Assembly (NCBI GenBank): GCA_009746045.1
Contig: RPFO01000156.1
Span: 2,485,588-2,549,587 of the forward strand
Length of the DNA: 64,000 nucleotides
Reading direction: 5' to 3'
Source: Mesostigma viride
Taxonomy: Eukaryota > Streptophyta > Mesostigmatophyceae > Mesostigmatales > Mesostigmataceae
Part shown: positions 1 through 11,518 of the stretch, one piece after another
Layout: each line of letters begins with the position of its first letter
How positions within the stretch are numbered: position 1 is the first letter of the stretch
Translations under genes and position numbers: made by a program
The notes under the pieces: model-generated
Database searches by the model: none
What the model saw: only the letters and a program-made list of their open reading frames with translations
What the model was told of the DNA's origin: nothing

Positions 1-1160
1 GTGATGCAGGGAGAGACGACAAGGCCAGGCACTGCCACTGCCAGCCGAGACGCCTTTCCGATACTCGGTTCCTTTTGTGGGAATTTTGCAAATATATTTT
101 CTTCCGGAACGCAAGAAATTAGCCGGCCGCGCGTCACCCTTATATCCCTCGCTGGCCCATAACAAAAAAGGGCCGCGCACCAAGCCGAAGGCAGCGCCAT
201 GCAGCGCCCTAGGCTGTGGGCCGCTGACTGACTACCAGCGCAGTCTCATGGAATCCAAATTAATCTATTGACCTTCGCACAGTTTCCGCATATTTAGCTG
301 CGGACTTCTTAGTCGACATGGTTGGCTCCGCTGCTGGAATTACCAGCAGCCGGGGCGGGGCGCCCAGCCCACTTTCTATGACCACCGAGACGCTGCCCAG
401 CAAGGTGCCAACCAGAACCACTTGGCACATTGGTAACGCGAAATTTCCGTTCCGTTCAAACGTCCGCCCCTACCTGCCGTGAAGTCGCAAAGCCCGCGAC
501 TTCATAGCAGGCAAGGACGGGGTCTTTGCCTAATTTTCTTTAGCCCCGCCGCCATAGCAGCGAGGCCGCTCATACTGCTTCAGTGAGCACATTCAAAAAA
601 ACAACAAGTCGTCCCCATTCGTCTAACAAGCCTCTCTGCATGTACAGCCACAAGGTTGTGGCGGCCCTTTCTTTCCCGCATTCTGTTTAATAAACTATTT
701 TCAGAGAAATCCGAATACTCGTGCCGCCAGGGCCTTTAACTTTAACATCTGAAGTTTCAGTTTCAGTCTGAACTGGCCGTGTCTGCGTCCTGCCTCGCGC
801 GCCATCAGGAAACTGAGCGGGAAATGCATTTGCCTTAAATTTAAACTTCACATGTCGGACAAATATAAATGATTTTTGGCCGTATTTGCGCATTTGATTT
901 ATAAATGTTGCATATTTAGTCCACTAAATTAATCCAACGGTGAACCCCGTTCGGCAAAAAATATTTAGATTAATCCAACGGTGAAACCGATTACAATTCG
1001 TTCAAGTGGCCCGCCGGAGCGGCTGTACAATTTTTCCCAGTGAGCGCGCTGCCAAGTGTACTTGTGGGCAAATTTTTAGGTGCCCCGTCACTTCGAGGTA
1101 CTAAAAATTAGGCTACGGTACGAATTCAGCGAATTTCAGCGAATTTTCAGTCGAACCAAA

Positions 1161-1660
1161 GGAAGTGACGCCAACTACCAAAAAGTTTCCGTTACGAATT
1201 TTCAGCCCAACACTCGCGCAAAATGAAGTGACGGCAACTACCAAAAAGTTTCCGTTACGAATTTTCACTCCCACACGTTTGCACAAAAGGAAGTGACGGC
1301 AACTACCAAAAAGTTTCCGTTACGAATTTTCAGTCCCACACTTCGCGCAAATTTTAGTAGGGCTGCACGCAAGCTACCTTTCAAAATTTTGCGCTAGTAT
1401 GGAACGCATTTAATTCGTCTGGAGGAACGCTGCCCGCCAACTACCCCCGTTCAGAAAGTTCCGCCGAAATTTACCCGAGATTTGGAAATCTGAACGTCCG
1501 CGCAAATTTTAGTAGGGCTGCACGCAAGCTACCTTTCAAAATTTTGCGCAAGTATGGAACGCAATTCATTCGTCCGGAGGAATGCTGCTCGTCAACTGCC
1601 CCCGTTCAGAAAGTTGCGCCGAACTTTACTTGAGATTTGGAAATCTGAACGTGCGGTTGG
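1161..1660. repeat. Direct repeat blocks in AT-rich spacer
   Basis: GAAGTGACGGCAACTACC followed by AAAAAGTTTCCGTTACGAAT occurs three times between 1161 and 1340 (the first with one mismatch). A roughly 155-bp block containing TAGTAGGGCTGCACGCAAGC occurs twice, near 1346 and 1502. These look like remnants of a satellite or of a transposon's subterminal repeats. No coding content was seen. Confidence 0.75.
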
Positions 1661-1775
1661 AGTTTCGCGGGGAAACCCAAGTTCCCAAGTAATTCACCAA
1701 TGACGCGCTTCGAACACTTGTCCGCTAAAACCTAAGCAGCCGCTCCGGCTGGCCACTTAAACGAAACTTGATGGA

Positions 1776-1970
1776 CCAAAATATTTAGATTAATCCAACG
1801 GCGAAACAGTTTTGCCCAAAATATTTAGATTAATCCAACGGCAAAACAGTTTTGACCAAAATATTTAGATTAATCCAACGGCGAAACCGGCTTTGACCAA
1901 AATATCTAAATTAATCCAACGGCGAAACCGGCTTTGACCAAAATATCTAAATTAATCCAACGGCAACCGG
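1776..1970. repeat. Tandem repeat, 40-41 bp unit, about 5 copies
   Basis: Units begin CCAAAATATTTAGATTAATC at 1776, 1816, 1856, 1897 and 1938. The first three are spaced 40 bp and the last two 41 bp. Later copies carry ATATCTAAATT in place of ATATTTAGATT. Single related copies occur near 925 and 958. Confidence 0.9.
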
Positions 1971-2696
1971 TAAGCAGCCAAAAGTATTTGAATAATATTT
2001 TATTTATATTTGTCCGACCTGTGAAAAATACAGAGATTTTGGGCCAAAAAAGTGGGTGCGGGAATGATGTGCGGCGGATATGGCGACCTGACAAATATGG
2101 GCGGCATTTTCACGTGAGCTTATTGTTTTGGGCGCCCAGTGGCAAGAACGAAAGCTTGGTACTTACATATGCTATAGGGTCTGAATTTGGTTACGGAATT
2201 ATTTGCGTTTGCATGTGTAGCACGGCTGCTCAACATGAGTAGGTCACAGATCGCCTGCGCCCGGACGGTCGATTTTGAGCACAAACATGTCAGTGCGTGA
2301 GGAAACGTTGCCCGCACCAGGCCAGGCAGTTTTTGCGCTTGATTTTAATCGTAGTATAGAGTTTGGAAACAAGAACTTGGAAACATGTCATTGCCCGCCT
2401 GCAGCTTAATCAGCCACTGACTCCCTTCCTGAACCAATGTAGCCTGCATTCCACAGAACGTGACAGCCTCTCCAGGCTTCTGCCACAATTCTTTTCCCAA
2501 AGGAAATGCATCATTTATGATGGGCACAAACTGACTCAACCACTTACTACTTAGTGGGAGCAATCAAGTGCAAGTCATCACCATGCAGGCTAGCATACAT
2601 ATCCAGTGCAACGTACATTCAGTCCAGTGCTCCTTGAGACTGGGCAGCTGATTAAGAATAGCAAAGCCCTCCTGGGCCTTGGCTCTGCGGGGCTGC

Positions 2697-2697
<1 letters not shown>

Positions 2698-2729
<32 letters not shown>
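2698..2729. repeat. CTG trinucleotide microsatellite (about 10 copies)
   Basis: An uninterrupted run of CTG/CAG. On the minus strand it lies in an open frame that would read poly-Gln or poly-Ala, but no gene could be supported around it. Confidence 0.9.
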
Positions 2730-2734
<5 letters not shown>

Positions 2735-2825
2735 ATTAAAATTCTGACCCCGCAACCCCCAGTCATCGCGTATCTCGCCGTCTTAAAAACCCTCCATCGT
2801 TTCTGCAACTGCCGATGACGACTGC

Positions 2826-2866
2826 CCGATGCCGATGCCGATGCCGATGCCGATGCCGATGCCGAA
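2826..2866. repeat. GATGCC hexanucleotide microsatellite
   Basis: About seven tandem copies of GATGCC, lying between the CTG repeat and the candidate minus-strand gene. No function can be read from it. Confidence 0.9.
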
Positions 2867-2959
2867 GAAAGAACACAGCTGGGGAATTAATAAATCAATC
2901 CCCTGGAACCAAGAAAAAAAATTTCCTGAATTAATTCACTGTTAAATATAACAGAAAAT

Positions 2960-3529
2960 TTAATCCAGCCGCATATCGCCGCGCGGATGCTGCAATACGT
3001 TATCCAAAATCTGCTGCACGATACCCGGATATAAATCAGGAAGTCCTTCGTTATTTTCGCCTGGCTCCTCAGCGTTTGATTGCCGCTGGATAGAAGCAGC
3101 AACGTTTATAATACCGTCCACAGAAGACGCCCACCCGACGTTGCGAATCGGAGCAGCGACAGCCGGAAGAGTCGCCGAAATTCCAGACCACGCTAGCTGT
3201 CGCCAACGCCATGGAATACCCAAGCCGTAGGTGCGAAGCGCCAAAATTACTTGAGCTTGCTCTTATGGTCCCGACGCTGCAAGCCCTCGGAAAATAAGGG
3301 AATTTTCCGACAGGATTTCCAAATCTTGAGTAAGGTCGGCGACGAACTGATGCAGATCGTTAGAAACCGGCGGCCTGCTGACGAGCGCTTGAGACAGCGA
3401 AGGTTGAACAGCACGCGAATGCAGCTCAGCAGTAGATGCCGTACGTTGAACGTTGAAATTGAAGCCTGACGACGATGGAGCCGTCGCACGCTCGGGAGAT
3501 GGCTCACGATATTCACGCGTATTTCCCAT
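2960..3529 (-). pseudogene. Hypothetical frame interrupted by one in-frame TAA
   Basis: One minus-strand frame runs from an ATG at 3529 (MGNTREYREPSPERATAPSS) to TAA at 2960-2962 (HPRGDMRLD), with a single stop at 3263-3265 between LIFRGLAASGP and EQAQVILALRTYG. Without that stop it would give about 188 further residues with mixed, protein-like composition, such as LPDLYPGIVQQILDNVLQ. I do not recognise a family. It could be a host gene inactivated by one mutation, a gene with an unrecognised intron, or chance. It ends 84 bp from the left piggyBac terminus. Confidence 0.3.
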
Positions 3530-3612
3530 ATGATGGAAAAACACCGTAAAATTTGACGACACCAGAAATCAATGCCGTAATCAGTAGATTACGAACTCGA
3601 TTGTAATTCGAG

Positions 3613-6051
3613 TTAACCCTTAAATGGTGCTCGCGCCTATTTGTAGGCGCGAGTTGAACTCGCGCCTACAAATAGGCGCGAGATGGGAAGCGGCGCGGCG
3701 CGAATGCCAGTAGACATTTCCGTGATATTTTTAGGTCTGCTGCTAGAGCTAGATGTGCTCTACGCCCTGATACCGGACATCACTATGTTTCGACCAAGTC
3801 TACAGGGACTAATTAACGGTTACAGTACAGGGGGTACCCAGGTCCACCGGGACGAAAGTGAATGTAAAATAATTACGAACATGCATATTCGAGGCTATGG
3901 CGGTGCAGAAAACTGATTGGTGTAGGAGCATCGATGCATGGATTCGTTCCAAATTTTGTAGGCATTATTTATGCGTTATAAAGATACTGTAGCCGCAGTG
4001 GCGCAACATTTACTGAGGTGCGCAATCATCTCGGTCTGGGTTTTACTGCGTCAACGCGTGTTTATTGTGACGGGAGTGACAATGAAGCTAGCACTTGTTA
4101 TCGGCGGCTTTATAATTGAATATTTTGCATCGAGTAAATTTTTACGATGTATTTCGAATATTTCATTAGTGTCGTGGGCCAGGAAAGTCTTGACGCATCG
4201 GCCCTGTCGTCAGCTTGCTAGCTGTCCTTGAGCCTTTTTTTTGCGGTTTCGACCTGGCGTAGTTTAGTGTCCCTGCGGTTACCGTCGACAAGATAAAGTC
4301 GTCGTATCACTCGGTAAGTAATCTCGGACTCATTGTTGAAGGTTTGGGATGTCAAAGTTGCTTCGTTACCACTTTTCTGTAATGGTTTGTGGTGGTGGTT
4401 GCGCACAGCCATTACGGTCAGATTTTCATCAGTTTTGTGCATGATTGGCTGCGTCTGCACCAAATATACTAGAATAATGATTGGTGTTACATGTAAATAA
4501 GTTCTATATGGTATCATGATGGTTTCTATAGCCTAAATCCTTAAGAATAGATGGTATCCTGGCCTGTTTTTGGTTAGCCTTTTAGCTTTGTTAGTATTGC
4601 TGTTGTGCAGTCACCCCATCTGTCTTCATGTAACACCTGTGGAGGTCCCAGTGCCCTGCTTGCATTCAAAAGAAGGTCCATGAGTTGTCTCTGTGTCATT
4701 TCATCTCAGGCAAGCATATGGAGGTCATTTTTTATGTTGTGGATGCATGGGCTACGTAGCCCCTTGCACACGTGCATTTGGGCCTTGGCACAGTGGTATA
4801 CCTGCTAGTAGAGCTTGGTAGCCACCACATGGTGACGTTTTCTTTAGAACAACATGAAGCATAGTTTAAGCTGTGTGTTAGTGATCATTTTGAGCATTAC
4901 CCGGCCATTCAAAAGCACCATTGTGCACGCCTCATACCATCGTAATGCCACTTAGTGCCACATGTCGCCCCGTAGCCAGTTAACAGCTGAAATGATGAAA
5001 CCCAGCATATAAGGAGCTCCAGTTAGCATTTCCAATGATCTAGGCTTGCTTTTACTTATTTAGTCTAGCACTGACATGTGAGAAAAACTGTGCATGTGGT
5101 AGGCTTGTGTGGTGGGTAGTCATTGGCCTTACCATGCCATGATACGCGCGAATGTGACTGTGCATTGGCATGGCTACCTATGTTTAATCGCTGTTATGGA
5201 TGTTCTGTATGCTGGAATTGATGAAATAATGCATGTTTGATCATTTATGATGTTTTATGATGCTACGGACTGAGGCGCCTGCCTTGTAATGCTAGCAAAT
5301 GTCACCAGCCAAACTGGCTCCTATTTTTAGGCGCGAGTTATTTTTAGATAATGCATCTGGGTCCCTGGGACAACCTGTCATGTCAGTGTTCAGAAGCCAT
5401 GCCTGGCTACCCAAGCAACTGCCTTTAAAATGTTGGGAGCAACGGAACTGTTTTCAGGTGTAATAATGCATTATACATGAGTGTTTTTCTCGCACTCGCG
5501 CACCCCCCTGAGGGTGGTGCTATATTTAGCACCCATAGGACATTGCAACATGACCAATGACATGACCCCCAAGTAAGTCCCTATATGTGTGTGCTTTGGT
5601 CCCAGTATGGACCCTAAATTGTTTTTAGGTTAGGTTGTGGACATTAACAGCCGTGTTCAGCCCGTCTCACGGTGCGAGACTGAACAAGTCTCGCGTGCAG
5701 ACACGTGTGTAGTACTCCTACACACAGATCTCGAGTGATTTATCTAGTACCAAATCCGAAAGGCTTGCATCACTCCCCGGACAGGAGAACTTTTGCGGAT
5801 GACTGTAGGTGTAAGTTGGCGATGCCATGGTAACCGGAGACGTCCGTCCTATAGTCAGCAAAATTGGTGCGAGAGGTCCCCAGTTCGATTCCGGTCGGAT
5901 TCATTTGCAGATCGCGTTTTCCGCGTTTTCCGCGGCCTGGCACTGAACGCAAAGGTTTTCACCTTTGCGGAGTGTCTGATCAGAAAATTAACATGCAAGG
6001 TGCAACTGGAGCCTATTTTTAGGCGCGAGTTGGACACCATTTAAGGGTTAA
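3613..6051. mobile_element. Non-autonomous piggyBac-type element with TTAA target duplication
   Basis: Perfect 13-bp terminal inverted repeats, CCCTTAAATGGTG (3617-3629) and CACCATTTAAGGG (6035-6047), are flanked on both sides by TTAA (3613-3616 and 6048-6051). This is the hallmark of piggyBac insertions. The element is 2431 bp. Subterminal GGCGCGAG/CTCGCGCC palindromes lie at 3630-3683, 5328-5337 and 6020-6030. No transposase coding could be recognised, so it is non-autonomous. Words such as GGGTCCCTGGG and a CCCCCCTGAGGG block are shared with the larger element at 50047-53951, suggesting a common family. Confidence 0.9.
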
Positions 6052-7117
6052 AGAAACTGTGGCTGAACTGTGGTTCAGCCTGCACTGATTGATATCTACA
6101 GAGGAAGTAGTTATATTAATCAATAGGTTTACGTTGCTGGTTATGGATACCAGCACAGAATGCACGAGGCAACGTGAGAACCGTCGCCGAAGGTGCGAGG
6201 ACACAGGTGCAGGGAAAGTGGTGCTACCAAGTGGCAGCACCCTGCTCGTTATACACTAATTGTGACGCAGTCACATCCAGATGACTGATAGGACAGATCA
6301 TCTGACAATATTGCTGTCCTTCACTCTGGACCAGCAGATCTCGACTCGTTATCCATAAATAGTCACATCAATGTCCTGTCGCACAAGTCCTGTCACTATT
6401 TGTTACGTCTAATCAATAGCATTGAATAGACCGCAGTGTCGGAGACTAAATGTCCTATCGTACACTGTGACAAGACGTCGTATGCCACGCGTCACTTGAA
6501 GAACCACCGTGGAATCACCGAATCCAAGTAGAATATAGTATAACAGTATCTTGCTCATATCTCGAGCAATACTCATCAGAACGAACCTGTTTCTGGATTG
6601 TAGTAACCGGAAGTAGAATCTCTACAAGCCAAATAGCTTAGTAGAATAATATTGCTTGCCAGGCAATATTAACTGTACTACGAAGCGACCAGCTGGTTAC
6701 CCAGTATGTATAACCGCTTGTGGTAGGTGATATTCTGTTTAGAACTGAGGGAGCATTACAGTGAGCAGGGAAGCCAGGTTGCCGTGCGGCGCGTCAGGTC
6801 ACCGTGAGGAATACAAGGGAAGACCCTGTTGCGTCCCAGGAGGTCCCAGGAGATCATATGGAAACTGAAAAGCTCTAAGTAAGGGGATGGGCTTGTCGTT
6901 GTTGCAGCCGGGCCAGGGGTCCCACACCTTGTGTTGGCCTCTTGAGCCAATAGCCAAGCGCGACGCATAATTGCTGAGTTCAGACAGGCTGCAGAGGAAG
7001 ATAAATCGCCGCCCCACGTACGGCTGCTTTCAGTTGGTGTACTCGATCGTGCCACACTTTGAAAACCGTCTAGTCGTTCGGGATAGTCCGCCAGATCCGT
7101 CGCATAATATTAAATAA
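6052..7117. other. Spacer without recognised gene
   Basis: No gene is supported. A short inverted repeat, AATATTGC and GCAATATT, lies at about 6647-6671. A minus-strand open frame at 6799-7017 reads protein-like (VWDPWPGCNNDKPIPLLRAF) but matches no family I know. It sits just beyond the TTAA tail of the retroelement at 7118. Confidence 0.4.
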
Positions 7118-8735
7118 TTGATTAATTAATTAATTAGGAACATAACTCCGTATATTGGGAGTATATGTAGCACGTAGCCCTTGAGAAGGGGCATATGGCC
7201 TATAATACATTCTAAGCTACCGTTCCTGCAAGGGTGCATGGGAACGTAAACGACCCTTGCTCTAGGTGCACCAGGGCACCTGCATCCCCATGATCTATCA
7301 AGCTATACCCAGCTAAGGGGGAGCCTGTCATGGGGGGGAAGATCATCATAACTATACAAAAGCTAGAGCGTGGCCGCATCTCAGCAGAGAGCAGCTCTCT
7401 GCATGGGCACAGCATAACTAAATAAAGCTAGGCATCATCTGGGGTGTGGCACATCATAGTAGGCACACATGTACATGGCTAAATAATGCTCGTGAATCGG
7501 CTGGTATAGTGCCTGTAGGAGGCATACATGCACATGGCCACGGTCTAACTAGGCTACACTACTACTGCTGTATTCCCCTAAGCTGGGGTGTCTGGAGTCG
7601 ATCACTGGGGCCGCGGGGGTCGCATGCATGCCAGGGCTTGTGGCCGACGTAGATGGCCGCCCCCTTCCAGTACACCGGCTGCCCCGCCTTGGACCGTCGA
7701 TCTGCCGGAGCTGGAGGTAGGTCGGCCATAGCTCCCGTCGCCGTTGTTGCTGCGCCAGGGTCAAGACGTCGTCCACGGTGAAGGGAGTGTTCTCGGCGAG
7801 CCGCTTGCGGCGTCTGAGAAACGAAATCTTGTCCGATGGGCTCTTAAAGATGAGAAGAAGCGGGGGCGCCCCCGCCTTACCCCGCGCGCGGGGAAGGCGA
7901 TGGGCGGCCAGCTTAATCTCACCGAGAAGGCCCATGCGTGCAAGGATTTTGCTCTCAAACGCACGTGCAAGCTTCTCGGAATTCTCACCTTCCTCCATGT
8001 CGAAGTTCTTGACGATGACGTTGAGGCTGCGCTTGGCGAGCTCGGCCTCACTCCTCGCGGAGGTCGAGCTTCTGTTGCTCGAGCTGTGCTGCGACCGCGG
8101 AGGTGGTGGAGGTGGCGTGCTAGCTGCATGTCCGCCCAGGTCGGGATAGGAGGAGCATCGCCAGCCAGGCCAGCTGGGGCTCAGTAGCTGGCTTGGCGGC
8201 AATGTCCTTCACCGCCTGGGCGGTGAGGCCTGCGGTGTTTTCGGCAGGACCTCGATGGCGATCGATGGCATTGTCCTTAAGGCGCTGGTCAATGTCGCAG
8301 AGCTGGGCGGTGATGGAGTCGGTGGAGGCGGAGGGGGGGGGGCGGGGAGGCGAGGAGGGTGGCGGTGGCGGTGGGGATGGTGGGGAGCTCAGCAGCCAGC
8401 GTGCGACTCACAGCTGCCACATCTGCAGCTAGGGGCGTCACTGTGCTGTGAGAGGGCTTCGTTGCTCAAGGTGGAGGAGGAGGGTGGATTCGGTCAAGGG
8501 GATGGGGCGCCAGGGGTCCACGGCACATGCAGCGCTTAAGGATGGAAAAGAGGGCGGCAAGCTGAAGGCGCGGTTGCGTCCAGCAAGACAGGTCAGGTGC
8601 ACGGGGCCCTGAAACTGGCCGTCAGACTGGCTGCGGAAGGCGGAAGCATAAATATGGCGTTGGAGGCGCTGGCACAGGTCGAAAAGGGAGGCATACGACC
8701 CAAGGATGGCTGACGGCGTATGGCTGACGGCGGAG
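7118..8735 (-). mobile_element. ORF1-only non-LTR retroelement copy A
   Basis: Minus-strand copy. The 3' tail is a TTAA microsatellite at 7118-7137, preceded by a variant of the TGCTACAT...CTCC/GGAG 3' hairpin. ORF1 C-terminal coding is open at 8202-7549, with MGLLGEIKLAAHRLPRARGK, APPLLLIFKSPSDKISFLRR and TLAQQQRRRELWPTYLQLRQ, then a frameshift before VYWKGAAIYVGHKPWHAC. These blocks match the other copies here and resemble the RNA-binding ORF1 protein of L1-type LINEs. The upstream part to 8735 is degenerate coiled-coil coding. No reverse transcriptase lies between ORF1 and the tail. Confidence 0.75.
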
Positions 8736-10666
8736 CTCAGATCTTTTGCGTTTGAGCCCCAAATTCGGTCAGACCATTTGCATTCGATGCGCTTTTTTCA
8801 GACGCACACGCCAGTATAATCGGTTACGGCTGAAACGCAGTATTGCCAAAGTTACGCACGTGACCAGCTATGACGACTACCAAAGCAAAACGAGGGCTGG
8901 AAAAGGAGCTGGCACAGCTTCCCAGCGCCCAGCCCAACCCTCTCGCCCTCGCCATTGTTCAGCCGCCAGGCTTACCCGCCAAACCCTCGCCAAGCGCCTC
9001 GCCTGAACCCAAGAAACCATGCCACGATCGCCACAAATGGAGCCAATACCTGCCCGGCGACGGAATGTTCTCCCTCTTCGAGTGGCAGAGACTGTCGCCG
9101 CAGGAATGCGTCGAGGTTCTCGAGTTCCTCGTACAGCCTGGAACGGAAGCTCTTCGTGACCCTGAAAGGGGGGGCGGCTATCGACTACCGCGACACGTCC
9201 TGGCTCTACACCTTTGACGAAGGCAAGCCAACGCCTGTTTATCTTGACCAGCCACTACCAGCGCAGCGTCGGCGACATCACCAGAGCGATCAACGCCAGC
9301 CTCGCACAGCCGGCTGCCCCATCGGCTCCCTCCCTCTGCAAGGATGACATCCGCGCAGTGCTGGAGGAGCACGTGACCTGGCCTCTGGCCGAGAAGCTGA
9401 CATCGCTGAACACCACGCTCAACACGGTGGAAGCCCGGGTCTCCAACGTGGAAACCAAGGTCGTCCACAAGCTCCAACCCCAGTTCACGGCGCTACACAC
9501 CGCGGCGCAGGCTTCGGAAACGCATGCTGCACTTGTCTCTCGCCTTAACCAGGTGGAGGGCAAGTGTGGCGTGCTCCTGAAGAAGCTTGAAGCCATCACC
9601 GCCCACACCGAGGCCCTGGCCACACAGGTCGATCCCCAAGATAGCGGAGCAGACGGCCACCATTGCATCCCAGCCACCCCGGCAGGATGCTGGCGACCTC
9701 CCGCCGCTCTCCTACGCGGACCTGCTGCGGTCAGCGACCGCCCCCACCACCGACGCCATCGCCACAAAGCTCCAGGAGCTGGAGGACCACCGCCAGGCCC
9801 AGCAACGGGAGGTCACCGACCGCGCTCGCCGCGAGTGCCGAGTGGTGCTACGTCGCTTCCCCCAGAAGCCAGGTGAGACGTCAACCTCTCTTGCTGACGA
9901 GCTCAAGAACCAGCCAGCTTCTTACCCTCATGGGCCTGGTAGGTGAGGTAGAACTGCGTGGGTGCCACCGCCTTCCCCACTCACGGGACAAGGCGGCTCC
10001 CCCACCAGTCCTACTCACCTTCCCCTCCCCTGAGGATAAGCAGCGGTTCCTCTCTCGTCGCAAGCGGTTGCACGACCTCACCTGGACGCTGGATGACGAC
10101 CTCACCCCCGCTCAGCAACAGCAGCGACGCGACCTGTGGCCGGAATACCTCCGCCATAAGCAGGACTCCCCAGAAGCCCAAGGTGTACTGGAGGGGCGGA
10201 GACCTGATGATCAACCACAAGATGTGGACGCCCCCAGCGGGCTAGAATAGCAATAGCCCTAGCTTGTAACCATTGGCGTCACTGCCGCTACGGCAGCCAT
10301 GCCTAGAATGTTGCCTAGCTGTGCCAACACACCTAGCCACGTGCCGCCAACGCACGGTACACAACCAGCCATAGCCTTAGCCTAGTCCTAGTACAGCCAT
10401 GCTACGCCCTGGCTATGTTCAGATTACTTGCCCACGCTCCTTGCTATGATATGCTCACATGGGTCCTATTGCACCCACAGTTTGCCGGATCGTTAGCCTG
10501 TCCTTTTAGCTAGCCGCGCCCGATTGCAGCTGTGGCATGCCTTTGGCATGAAGGAGACTGGGGGTCTCTGCCCTTTCTCCTGTAGTGCACACACAGGGAT
10601 TAAAAGCACTTCGGTGCTCCGTGACTCCCCAACGGGAGCACGAGTTTAATTAATTAATTAATTAAT
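8700..10666 (+). mobile_element. ORF1-only non-LTR retroelement copy B, near full length
   Basis: This is the most complete copy. The 5' UTR starts near 8700 with GGCTGACGGCG. ORF1 begins at ATG 8870 (MTTTKAKRGLEKELAQLPSA) and runs to about 10246 through several frameshifts. Segments in order are an N-terminal block (HKWSQYLPGDGMFSLFEWQ), a coiled coil (TLNTVEARVSNVETKVVHKL), a linker (KLQELEDHRQAQQREV), an RRM-like block (VELRGCHRLPHSRDKAAPPP) and the C-terminal block (TPAQQQQRRDLWPEYLRHKQ and WRGGDLMINHKMWTPPAG). A 400-bp 3' UTR ends in the hairpin GTGCTCC/GGAGCAC (10615-10642) and a TTAA tail. It encodes no reverse transcriptase and lies head to head with copy A. Confidence 0.8.
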
Positions 10667-11320
10667 ACGACCCATAAAACAAAAGCTCCAGGATCCGGAT
10701 GGGTGGCCAGTCGAAATAGCCAGGTCTGTTGACGTCGAAGGTGGAAAATAACCCGTCAACGTCAAAGTCGTACTCAGACCAGCTTGGTTCGGTTGGGCGG
10801 CTGCGTATGGGCTCAGGCGAGGCTGAAGGCAAGGCATGAAGCCCGGGAGGGTGCTGGGCAACCACCAGTGCGCGACTAGTGTCACCGCTGCCTGCCGGAC
10901 TTGAGGGCGAAGCTGCTGCCGGAGCTGCAGACGTATTTTCATGGCCTAGCGCAGCTGCCAGGCTGCGTTGCGTCGAGGAGCGTTTGCTCCTCATATATTG
11001 CGTAATAGCTTCGGAAAATTATATCAGCATGTGCGTCTTAGAAAGACGAAGCGATTGTGATATTCACAGCCGAATTCGGTGCTCAAACGTGAAAGACTGA
11101 AAGTTATGAGCTAGCTCCGCCGTCAGCCATGGCTACCTCGTGGCTCGTGGCTCATTCAGTAGGTCAGCTTCCTCATATAATATTATAGAGTAGGATTGTT
11201 TTTATAGATAGCTTATGATCGACCGGTAGGATTGCGTGTACCCATCCATCCATCCACGAGCGGGGTTCATGCTCCGTGACTCCCCAACGGGAGCACGAGT
11301 TTAATTATCTATTTAATTTT
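10662..11320. mobile_element. Twin-primed LINE insertion (inverted 5' part plus sense 3' end)
   Basis: 10662-11130 is the 5' UTR and ORF1 N-terminus on the minus strand (MRSKRSSTQRSLAAALGHEN, WSEYDFDVDGLFSTFDVNRP). It is followed at about 11160-11320 by a plus-strand LINE 3' end: ACCGGTAGGATTGCG, a CATC repeat, the GCTCC/GGAGC hairpin and a TTTAATT tail. The outer edge is internal to the element and the inner edge is its 5' end, as twin priming predicts. The 3' end matches that of the reverse-transcriptase element at 41190-43497. Confidence 0.65.
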
Positions 11321-11518
11321 ACTAATTACTTACTTAGTGTAACGCGCGCCGGCTTTGATCAAGGAGACAAGATTGTGCTCACGTTTAAGATTGTTGACCA
11401 GCCCTGGCTTTGTTTTGTACTTTACTGACCTGCTTTAAGCTCATAGGAGCAAGGTCACTCATGGGAGTACACATTTCAAGTTTCATCTTAATGCCGTCAG
11501 AACATTACATCTGAATTT

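Larger units (their letters stand above)
1..2359. other. AT-rich non-coding region with several direct repeats
   Basis: No convincing gene is seen. The region holds several repeat families: a TTAATCCAACGGCGAAAC motif at about 925-990 and again as a 40-41 bp tandem unit at 1776-1970; a block with GAAGTGACGGCAACTACC repeated three times at 1161-1340; and a longer block starting GCAAATTTTAGTAGGGCTGC repeated at about 1346 and 1502. A 25-bp stretch at 847-872 recurs inverted at 2000-2024 (core TATTTGTCCGAC), which may mark an old inverted-repeat element. Short open frames here show no family features. Confidence 0.6.
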
